A stretch of 6,178 nucleotides of DNA. It comes from Gammaproteobacteria bacterium (lineage in GTDB: Bacteria > Pseudomonadota > Gammaproteobacteria > Enterobacterales > GCA-2746155). This document shows, piece by piece, positions 1 through 4,990 of the stretch (position 1 is the first letter of the stretch; each line of letters opens with the position of its first letter). The notes under the pieces are model-generated. The model did not search any database. It saw only the letters and a list, made by a program, of their open reading frames with translations, and was not told the DNA's origin. The DNA lies in the NCBI GenBank assembly GCA_024206355.1, contig JAAGZM010000266.1, positions 1 through 6,178 of the forward strand, read 5' to 3'. Position numbers and translations under genes: made by a program.

Positions 1-46
1 AAACTGTTAAACACAATACACAACGGCCTATTTATGTTATTAATAT

Positions 47-72
47 GCATAACATCATCGCTGATGGTATGC
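47..72. repeat. Imperfect inverted repeat (hairpin)
   Basis: An 11-bp arm (47-57) pairs with 62-72 around a 4-base loop (58-61). Ten of the eleven pairs are Watson-Crick and the only mismatch is A52 against G67. No run of T follows on either strand, so it is not a classical intrinsic terminator. It lies about 85 bp upstream of the tRNA promoter -35 box. It could be the end of an upstream transcript, a protein-binding dyad or a dispersed repeat; the sequence does not decide. Confidence 0.45.
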
Positions 73-156
73 CTATGGGGGAAGTCAAGTACGGTTCAGT
101 AATATGAAAAGAAATAAAGAAATATTCATAGAAAATTAAATTTCTTCATGTGGTTG

Positions 157-185
157 TTGACACTCTGCATTAGGCTGCGTATTAT
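157..185 (+). promoter_or_regulatory. Sigma-70 promoter of tRNA-Asp with GC-rich discriminator
   Basis: A perfect -35 box TTGACA (157-162) is separated by exactly 17 bp from the -10 box TATTAT (180-185), with transcription predicted to start near 192. The -10 is followed by the G/C-only stretch GCCGCCC (186-192), the kind of discriminator known to make stable-RNA promoters sensitive to ppGpp (stringent control). An A/T tract at 132-143, about 49 to 60 bases before the predicted start, sits where the distal half of an UP element would lie. The predicted 5' leader before the mature tRNA is about 57 nt and would be removed by RNase P. The stringent and UP-element roles are inferred from position and composition. 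Confidence 0.85.
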
Positions 186-248
186 GCCGCCCACCTAGAG
201 CGTAGAAATCATTTTATCGGCTTCTAGAACGATATATATTAAGTATGT

Positions 249-325
249 GGAGCGGTAGTTCAGTTGGTTAGAATACCGGCCTGTCACGCCGGTGGTCGCG
301 GGTTCGAGTCCCGTCCGCTCCGCCA
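249..325 (+). tRNA. tRNA-Asp (anticodon GTC)
   Basis: This is a complete 77-nt tRNA gene. The acceptor stem GGAGCGG (249-255) pairs with CCGCTCC (315-321). The discriminator base is G322 and the CCA end is encoded at 323-325. The anticodon stem CCGGC/GCCGG (276-280/288-292) encloses loop 281-287 with anticodon GTC at 283-285, which reads the aspartate codons GAC and GAU. The T arm has the canonical GGGTTCGAGTCCC sequence, and the whole closely resembles gammaproteobacterial tRNA-Asp. It stands alone with its own promoter, with no neighbouring rRNA or tRNA in view. No intrinsic terminator is visible before the convergent gene. I saw no duplicated tRNA 3' end that would mark an integrated element. 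Confidence 0.98.
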
Positions 326-399
326 TTTTAATTCTGTAACTCTCCCTCGCAAATAATCGTACGTATTGATTTTGTTGAAGTTTTTACCTGACCATGTAA

Positions 400-1140
400 T
401 TACCAGTCTACGGTTTTACCTTTCAAATCATAAAATTTTCCAGAGTCCTCAGTCGTTAAGCTATCAATAACTTTAAGCATTCCAGAAATGCTTTGTTTGG
501 GAGTGTAGTTGGCATTAGGGCCTCCCATATCGGTCTTAACCCAGCCTGGACTTAATACAGTAAAAATGAACTCTTTATTTTTAAATTCTTCGCTCATTAT
601 TTTATTGATTTGATTAAGAGCTGTCTTGCTAGAGCGATACGCGTACCACTGTCCTGTAGAATTGCTAATGCTACTGAGTCCTGAAGAAATACTAATAACT
701 GTTTTACTTTTACCTAACTTGAGATTATCAATCAGTGCTTGTGTAACTCGAAGCGGACCAAGTGTATTGACTGCATACGTCAGCTCTAAGATATCAAAGT
801 TAACCTTATCTAGGCTGGTGTCAACACGATTAAAATACCCAGCATTATTGATTAAGATATCGAGAGGTGTGTCTTTCAATTCCGCCGATAAGTTATCGAC
901 GCTTTTTTGATTTGTTACATCGAGTTGCAAGACTCTCACGCCTAATGCTTGTAATTTAACAGCTTTAGCAGTATTGCGAGCAGTGCCTATGACGTTATAA
1001 CCTCTAGCTTGATACTGCTTTGCAAACTCTAAGCCAAGTCCGCGGTTTGCTCCTGTAATTAGAACCGTGGATTTGTCACTGGCAATAACGGTACTGCTTC
1101 CTATAATGATAAACACTATATACAAATAAATTTGTCTCAT
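400..1140 (-). CDS. Exported short-chain dehydrogenase/reductase (C-factor/Sniffer-like SDR)
   Basis: This 246-residue protein has all classical SDR landmarks: the cofactor-binding glycine motif TGANRGLG (29-36), Arg55 after strand beta-2 (suggests NADPH preference), D74-V75 at the adenine pocket, NNAG (98-101), Asn125, and a catalytic Ser152-Tyr168-Lys172 set (YRSSK), followed by PGWVKTDM (198-205). The TGANRGLGLEF signature resembles the C-factor/Sniffer/carbonyl-reductase branch; the substrate is unknown. Residues 1-20 form a hydrophobic export signal ending in V-I-A before S21, so the enzyme should be periplasmic or membrane-anchored, odd for an NAD(P)-dependent enzyme. The start is supported by an AAGGA ribosome-binding site (1147-1151, 6-nt spacing) and by the lack of any Met between the signal and the Rossmann motif. 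The gene is monocistronic, convergent with tRNA-Asp and divergent from the LiaF-like gene. The family call is firm; the location is inferred. Confidence 0.93.
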   Translation of the reverse strand: MRQIYLYIVFIIIGSSTVIASDKSTVLITGANRGLGLEFAKQYQARGYNVIGTARNTAKAVKLQALGVRVLQLDVTNQKSVDNLSAELKDTPLDILINNAGYFNRVDTSLDKVNFDILELTYAVNTLGPLRVTQALIDNLKLGKSKTVISISSGLSSISNSTGQWYAYRSSKTALNQINKIMSEEFKNKEFIFTVLSPGWVKTDMGGPNANYTPKQSISGMLKVIDSLTTEDSGKFYDLKGKTVDW

Positions 1141-1194
1141 TGTAGATCCTTAGCTGATATATACATGATATTAACTTATCAAAGTTTTACTAAA

Positions 1195-1212
1195 AATAGT
1201 AGGATGACTATT
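1195..1212. promoter_or_regulatory. Small operator-like dyad
   Basis: AATAGT (1195-1200) and ACTATT (1207-1212) are perfect 6-bp inverted arms around a 6-bp spacer. The dyad lies in the divergent region, about 55 bp upstream of the minus-strand SDR start codon, so a regulator bound there could affect that gene. In such AT-rich sequence a 6-bp dyad can occur by chance, so this is only a candidate. Confidence 0.2.
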
Positions 1213-1219
1213 GAATTTT

Positions 1220-1238
1220 GCAAATGATAATTTTCATC
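1220..1238. promoter_or_regulatory. Fur-box-like site in the divergent region
   Basis: Aligned by eye to the 19-bp Fur consensus (GATAATGATAATCATTATC), this stretch matches 14 of 19 positions. Viewed as the 7-1-7 core, the left half TGATAAT (1225-1231) is perfect and the right half TTCATCA (1233-1239) matches 5 of 7. It sits 80 bp upstream of the SDR start codon and about 105 bp before the predicted start of the LiaF-like transcript, so it could affect either gene. The A/T-rich background raises the chance of a random match, and neither flanking gene has an obvious iron role. Confidence 0.35.
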
Positions 1239-1241
1239 AAA

Positions 1242-1260
1242 TTTAGTGATTTTGACTAAA
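1242..1260. promoter_or_regulatory. Small operator-like dyad
   Basis: TTTAGT (1242-1247) and ACTAAA (1255-1260) are perfect 6-bp inverted arms with a 7-bp spacer. The half-site ACTAAAA also occurs at 1189-1195, nearer the SDR gene. It may be a regulator site shared across the divergent region, or chance in AT-rich DNA. Confidence 0.2.
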
Positions 1261-1329
1261 AGGCTAGCATTCATATTTTTGAAAATCATGTTGTTTTTAT
1301 AACTTATTGATTTAAAAGGATTATTATAT

Positions 1330-1338
1330 TGGTATAAT
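1330..1338 (+). promoter_or_regulatory. Extended -10 promoter of the LiaF-like gene
   Basis: TGG followed directly by a perfect TATAAT (1333-1338) fits the extended -10 form TGnTATAAT. No good -35 box is found 16-18 bp upstream (the 17-bp position reads ATTTAA), which is typical for extended -10 promoters. Transcription would begin near 1345, inside the first unit of the tandem repeat, and leave a 5' leader of about 62 nt before the ATG at 1407. Confidence 0.6.
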
Positions 1339-1342
1339 AATT

Positions 1343-1381
1343 GCTATTATATTCAGCTATTATGTTCAGCTATTATGTCAA
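1343..1381 (+). repeat. Three tandem 13-bp repeats in the 5' leader
   Basis: Three contiguous 13-bp units read GCTATTATATTCA (1343-1355), GCTATTATGTTCA (1356-1368) and GCTATTATGTCAA (1369-1381). The second differs from the first at one position; the third diverges only in its last three or four bases. Each unit contains TATTAT, a -10-like hexamer, at 1345-1350, 1358-1363 and 1371-1376. The array begins 5 bp after the extended -10 box and ends 12 bp before the ribosome-binding site, so it fills most of the predicted leader. It could serve as a protein- or RNA-binding array, extra promoter elements or a slippage-prone spacer, or it may be a passive duplication. Confidence 0.85.
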
Positions 1382-1393
1382 TAATATATTTTT

Positions 1394-1398
1394 AAGGA
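1394..1398 (+). promoter_or_regulatory. Ribosome-binding site that fixes the LiaF-like start
   Basis: AAGGA lies 8 nt before the ATG at 1407. The alternative in-frame TTG at 1341 has no such site, precedes the predicted transcription start and would add 22 residues encoded by the tandem repeats. The ATG at 1407 is therefore chosen. Confidence 0.85.
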
Positions 1399-1406
1399 TA
1401 AATAAG

Positions 1407-2054
1407 ATGGCCGTAATTGACAAAGACAGACCTATTGAATCATTGCGTGAAAAAGTTATTGATAAGCTTATTATGAACTATAGCCATGGTGAGCTATCTT
1501 TAGAAGCATTTGAACGAAGGCTTGATCAGGCAATGGATACCTCTGAGCACAGCGTTCTAATCAGTCTTACTGCTGATCTTGAATTATCGGTTGATCAGGA
1601 GTTTATTGATAATAAAGAAGAGCAGCAGAATACAAACTATGTTTCATCGGATGCAGATTCTGAAGATATAGAATATATTGTACAAATCTTTGCTGGCAAT
1701 GAGCGAAATGGCACATGGGTGCTACCAAAAGAAATCCGGATCTTTAGCTTATTCAGCGGTGCTGCTTTGGACTTAACAGAAGCTCAATTTGCTCATCCAA
1801 CCTTACGTATTATGGTATTTAGCCTATTTTCAGGCAACGATATTTTTGTTGCTGACAATGTAAATGTGAGAACTAATGCTTTCAGTATATTTGGTGGTAT
1901 TTCAAATAAAGCACTTTCAAATGCAAATCACAATTCACCAACAGTACTCATTGAGGGTGTTGGCATATTTAGTGGCATTAATATAAAGGTAAAACGTTCA
2001 ATCAAAGAGCGGTTTGTAATATTTGCTGACAAACTTAAGACGATGCTCTCATAA
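1407..2054 (+). CDS. DUF1707 / LiaF-like C-terminal domain protein, soluble
   Basis: The predicted product has 215 residues. Residues 5-58 fit the DUF1707 domain: a charged helical segment with the characteristic Y-S-x-G-E-L-S-L-x-x-F-E-x-R-L-x-x-A pattern (25-42). An acidic, low-complexity linker (about 59-88) leads to a C-terminal region (about 89-200) resembling the LiaF C-terminal (DUF2154) fold. That region carries spaced repeats of one motif: FSLFSG (113-118), FSLFSG (138-143), FSIFGG (159-164) and VGIFSG (185-190), as expected for stacked beta strands. In Firmicutes, LiaF is a membrane protein that restrains the LiaRS cell-envelope stress system. Here there is no signal peptide, no transmembrane segment and no adjacent histidine kinase or response regulator, so the protein should be cytoplasmic and its role is unknown. 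It appears monocistronic, with 122 bp and a possible new promoter before the next gene. The domain call is good; the function is open. Confidence 0.88.
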   Translation: MAVIDKDRPIESLREKVIDKLIMNYSHGELSLEAFERRLDQAMDTSEHSVLISLTADLELSVDQEFIDNKEEQQNTNYVSSDADSEDIEYIVQIFAGNERNGTWVLPKEIRIFSLFSGAALDLTEAQFAHPTLRIMVFSLFSGNDIFVADNVNVRTNAFSIFGGISNKALSNANHNSPTVLIEGVGIFSGINIKVKRSIKERFVIFADKLKTMLS

Positions 2055-2107
2055 GCCTAAAAAACACACACGCAAACGAGTCCAACGGAGGATTCTAGGA
2101 TAAATAG

Positions 2108-2136
2108 TTGATTCTGATACTGGACATCTATAAATA
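2108..2136 (+). promoter_or_regulatory. Candidate promoter of the hydrolase/peptidase operon
   Basis: TTGATT (2108-2113) is followed after 17 bp by TAAATA (2131-2136). The overlapping TATAAA (2129-2134) gives a 15-bp spacer instead. Transcription would start near 2143, leaving a leader of about 34 nt before the ATG at 2177. No terminator hairpin is visible after the LiaF-like gene, so read-through from that gene is also possible. Confidence 0.4.
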
Positions 2137-2176
2137 GTGTGGTTATTGTATTTACTTTCTCATTAGAGGGCAGGAT

Positions 2177-3061
2177 ATGATAATCACCAGAATTGCTTCA
2201 ACTCTCTTTGTGTTACTCTTTGCGTTATCAACACATTGCTATGCTTTTGAAGATAAAATTCCTTATGGAAATAACAACCAAGCTGGAAAAGCAGCTAATA
2301 TAAACGGCATTAAAATTTATTATGAAGTTTACGGTAATGGCGAGCCACTATTACTTATTCATGGTAACGGTCAAAATATTTCAGAAATGCATAATCAAAT
2401 TAAATATTTCGCTGCTAAAAATAAAGTGATTGTTGTTGATAGCCGTGGGCATGGTAAATCCGGGCTCGGTAAAGGTCGGTTGACATACCTACAAATGATG
2501 GAAGACTACAACAGTCTGCTGGAAAACTTAAACGTTAAGAATGTAAAGGTTATAGGCTGGAGTGATGGGGGTATTCAGGCGTTACTACTTGCTATTCATC
2601 ACCCTGATAAGGTTGGAAAAATGGCGCTCATGGGTGCAAACTTACAGCCTGGACCTGAAGCTGTATCGGGTTGGGTTTTTCCTCTGTTAAAACCGTTACA
2701 AGAAACCTTTGATCAGATGGTCGAGTCTGGTGATACTTCCGACGATTGGAATCATCATAAGCAATTAATCGATTTATTGTTTACCCAACCTAATATTTCC
2801 ATTGATAGTATTCGCAAAATTAATGTGCCAGTATTAGTGATGGCAGGTGATAAAGATATTATTCGAGGTACTCATACCTTAGAAATATTTAATAATCTCC
2901 CTAAGGCTCACCTTGCAATTTTACCAGGACAAACTCACTGGGCTCCTGCTACCGATCCAGAGACTTTTAATTCACTGGTTGATAAGTTCTTTAGTACACC
3001 TTATACACGACCGACTAGCAAAGAAATATTAACAGCTGCAGTGAGTCCACCGGAAAGTTAA
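2177..3061 (+). CDS. Secreted alpha/beta hydrolase
   Basis: This 294-residue enzyme has the alpha/beta-hydrolase fold with a complete apparent triad: nucleophile Ser129 in the elbow G-W-S-D-G (127-131), acid Asp227 in A-G-D-K-D (223-227) and base His254 in Q-T-H-W (252-255). HGNG (62-65) after strand beta-3 should supply the oxyanion hole, and DSRGHGKS (88-95) is the usual following loop. Residues 1-23 form a Sec signal peptide with a likely cleavage after C-Y-A (A23). Cys21 is not in a lipobox because His20 precedes it, so the product is probably soluble in the periplasm or beyond. About 20 proline- and serine-containing residues extend past the fold. A GAGGG ribosome-binding site (2166-2170) sits 6 nt before the ATG. 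It is the first gene of a tight three-gene run with two metallopeptidases, so an ester or peptide-related substrate is plausible, but the fold alone cannot distinguish esterase, lipase, peptidase or haloperoxidase-like activity. Confidence 0.92.
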   Translation: MIITRIASTLFVLLFALSTHCYAFEDKIPYGNNNQAGKAANINGIKIYYEVYGNGEPLLLIHGNGQNISEMHNQIKYFAAKNKVIVVDSRGHGKSGLGKGRLTYLQMMEDYNSLLENLNVKNVKVIGWSDGGIQALLLAIHHPDKVGKMALMGANLQPGPEAVSGWVFPLLKPLQETFDQMVESGDTSDDWNHHKQLIDLLFTQPNISIDSIRKINVPVLVMAGDKDIIRGTHTLEIFNNLPKAHLAILPGQTHWAPATDPETFNSLVDKFFSTPYTRPTSKEILTAAVSPPES

Positions 3062-3090
3062 CCACAAACTATTATTTCAATCATTGATCT

Positions 3091-3096
3091 AGGAGA
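3091..3096 (+). promoter_or_regulatory. Ribosome-binding site supporting a TTG start
   Basis: AGGAGA lies 8 nt upstream of the TTG at 3105. Starting there gives a textbook lipoprotein signal peptide (K2-K3, hydrophobic core, I-T-G-C), and no in-frame ATG lies between it and the lipobox. The rare TTG start is therefore well supported and may lower translation relative to the flanking ATG-started genes. Confidence 0.85.
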
Positions 3097-3104
3097 TATT
3101 TATT

Positions 3105-4958
3105 TTGAAGAAAGTAAATTTTATAACATTTATTATATCTGCAGTGTTAATCACCGGGTGTGAGAGTGATACACAGCAAACAAATCAAACTGAAGTGCAA
3201 ACTTCAAAACCACAAGAAGTAGAAGTTGCTCAAGTAACTAAAAGTGAGTCTGAAAAAGCTAACGCACTTTTTGAACAAATATTTATGGATGGAGTTATGC
3301 GAAGTCCAATATTTCAATCATTTTTGGGTATTAAAAAAGACAATGATAAATGGGACGATTTGTCTGAAGAAAATGTATTAGCTGAACATGAAATCGATAT
3401 AGCAAATCTTGTTAAGGTTAATTCAATAGACGTTGAACAACTCGATGAACAAACTAAAGTTAGTTTAAGGTTACAAAAAGAGAGTTTGAAAAATAGCATT
3501 GATGATTTTAAATGGCGGCATCATAACTATCCTCTTCATCAAATGCGCGGTGTTCATTCACTTATTCCATCACTTTTAATCAATCAACATCGTATTCAAG
3601 ACGTTAAAGATGCCGAGGCATACATTTCTAGACTCAATGCTATTCCGCAAGTATTTGTTCAAGTTGTAGATGGATTGAATATTAGAGAAGAAAAAGGAAT
3701 TGCGGCACCAAAATTTGTTTATCCTTATGTATTAAGCGATAGCCAAAATATTATTACTGGTGCTCCTTTTGATGAAGGAGACGATAGCACTTTATTGGCT
3801 GATTTTCGTTCAAAAATAATTACGCTTGATATTGAACAATCAAAGAAAGATGAATTACTCAATTCTGCAATTATTGCTTTGCAGACGAATGTGAAAATGG
3901 GCTATGAAAATCTCATCAAAGAAGTCAAACGAATTGAAACTAAAGCGGATGATAGAGATGGTGTTTGGAAACTACCTGAAGGAAAAGATTTTTTTGACAA
4001 TGCTTTGGCAAGAACCACAACTACAGCACTTACTGCCACAGATATTCATAAAATTGGTTTAGCAGAGGTTGCGCGTATCCATGATGAAATGCGCCATATC
4101 TTAAAGGCTGTTAAATTTGAAGGTGATTTGCCTTCATTTTTCGAGTTCATGCGTGTCGACAAACAATTTTTCTATGATGAAACTGAAGAAGGAAAAGCAA
4201 AATACTTATCTGAAGCCACAGCCTTGATAGACAATATGAAATCTCGTCTTGATGAGCTATTTATTGTAAAACCTAAAGCCGATTTAACAGTTAAAGCTGT
4301 TGAAGCTTTCAGAGAAAAATCGGCTGGAAAAGCCTTTTATCAACGACCATCAATGGATGGTTCAAGGCCTGGAATTTATTACGCAAATCTTTATAGGATG
4401 AGTGATATGCCTACTTATCAGATGGAGGCTTTAGCCTATCATGAAGGAATCCCAGGTCATCACATGCAACTGGCAATAGCACAAGAACTCGGTGATCTTC
4501 CGAAGTTTAGAAAGTTCGGTGGTTACACAGCCTATACAGAAGGTTGGGGTCTATACAGTGAGCAAGTGCCAAAGGAAATTGGGCTTTATGCTGATCCATA
4601 TTCTGATTTTGGGCGGCTTTCTATGGAGTTATGGCGCGCCTGTAGACTGGTCGTTGATACTGGTATCCATGTCATGGAATGGACACGGGAACAAGGCATT
4701 GATTATTATGTGACTAACACGCCAAACCCAAAACCTGATGCTGTAAAAATGGTTGAACGACATATTGTAATGCCATCACAAGCCACTGCTTATAAAATCG
4801 GTATGCTGAAAATTCTTGAACTTAGGGAGCGAGCAAAAACTCAGTTAGCAGAAAAGTATGATATTAGAGAATTTCATAACGTTGTTTTGAAAAATGGACC
4901 GCTACCTTTGAACGTACTTGAAGAGTATGTAGATGAATATATTGCAAGTAAATTATAA
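3105..4958 (+). CDS. DUF885 family metallopeptidase-like lipoprotein
   Basis: The 617-residue product has the usual full length for DUF885 proteins. A type II signal peptide (1-18) ends in lipobox I-T-G-C with Cys19 as the lipid-bearing residue. Glu20 at +2 is not the Asp that retains lipoproteins in the inner membrane, so an outer-membrane location is predicted. A polar Q/E/T-rich tether (20-50) precedes the domain. Family landmarks are YPLHQMRGVHS (142-152) and the putative metal site HEGIPGHH (446-453), with TEGWGLYSE (478-486) about 25 residues later. His446, Glu447 and His452/453 together with Glu479 or Glu486 are the likely zinc-binding and catalytic residues; this assignment is by motif. 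The spacing is HExxxxHH rather than the classical HExxH. The gene starts 43 bp after the hydrolase and ends 32 bp before the M28 peptidase. Peptidase activity is the family expectation; no substrate can be read from the sequence. Confidence 0.92.
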   Translation: MKKVNFITFIISAVLITGCESDTQQTNQTEVQTSKPQEVEVAQVTKSESEKANALFEQIFMDGVMRSPIFQSFLGIKKDNDKWDDLSEENVLAEHEIDIANLVKVNSIDVEQLDEQTKVSLRLQKESLKNSIDDFKWRHHNYPLHQMRGVHSLIPSLLINQHRIQDVKDAEAYISRLNAIPQVFVQVVDGLNIREEKGIAAPKFVYPYVLSDSQNIITGAPFDEGDDSTLLADFRSKIITLDIEQSKKDELLNSAIIALQTNVKMGYENLIKEVKRIETKADDRDGVWKLPEGKDFFDNALARTTTTALTATDIHKIGLAEVARIHDEMRHILKAVKFEGDLPSFFEFMRVDKQFFYDETEEGKAKYLSEATALIDNMKSRLDELFIVKPKADLTVKAVEAFREKSAGKAFYQRPSMDGSRPGIYYANLYRMSDMPTYQMEALAYHEGIPGHHMQLAIAQELGDLPKFRKFGGYTAYTEGWGLYSEQVPKEIGLYADPYSDFGRLSMELWRACRLVVDTGIHVMEWTREQGIDYYVTNTPNPKPDAVKMVERHIVMPSQATAYKIGMLKILELRERAKTQLAEKYDIREFHNVVLKNGPLPLNVLEEYVDEYIASKL

Positions 4959-4990
4959 AAACAATATTACTAAATAATAAGAGATGTAAG

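Noticed and set aside
1..102. Open frame from the left edge to a TAA at 100-102, including a possible 22-residue ORF from the ATG at 34
   Set aside because: It is short, shows no ribosome-binding site or recognisable motif, and overlaps the hairpin at 47-72. It could be the hydrophobic tail of an upstream gene, but nothing supports this.
106..146. Inverted repeat AAGAAAT (117-123) / ATTTCTT (140-146)
   Set aside because: Seven-base A/T-dominated arms with a 16-base gap in a strongly AT-rich stretch are expected by chance; the region is better explained as an UP-element-like tract.
249..325. tRNA-Asp as an integration site of a mobile element
   Set aside because: No integrase and no repeated copy of the tRNA 3' end is seen in the window, and the flanking genes look like ordinary chromosomal genes.
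626..910. Plus-strand ORF of 94 codons
   Set aside because: It lies entirely antisense within the SDR gene, which has full family motifs; there is no ribosome-binding site or recognisable product.
1341..1406. N-terminal extension of the LiaF-like protein from a TTG at 1341
   Set aside because: The TTG lies upstream of the predicted transcription start (about 1345) and has no ribosome-binding site, and the extra 22 residues are encoded by the tandem repeats. AAGGA at 1394-1398 supports the ATG at 1407.
2055..2176. Terminator after the LiaF-like gene
   Set aside because: Only very short pairings such as TCC-AAC-GGA can be drawn, with no T run, so no intrinsic terminator can be called.
2177..2245. 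Alpha/beta hydrolase as a lipoprotein through Cys21
   Set aside because: The residues before Cys21 are S-T-H, and His at -1 does not fit a lipobox. Cleavage by signal peptidase I after Ala23 fits better.
3314..3499. Minus-strand ORF of 61 codons
   Set aside because: It is antisense to the DUF885 coding region, with a Ser/Cys-rich translation typical of a shadow frame.
4492..4713. Plus-strand ORF of 73 codons in another frame
   Set aside because: It overlaps the conserved metal-site region of the DUF885 gene out of frame and has no independent support.
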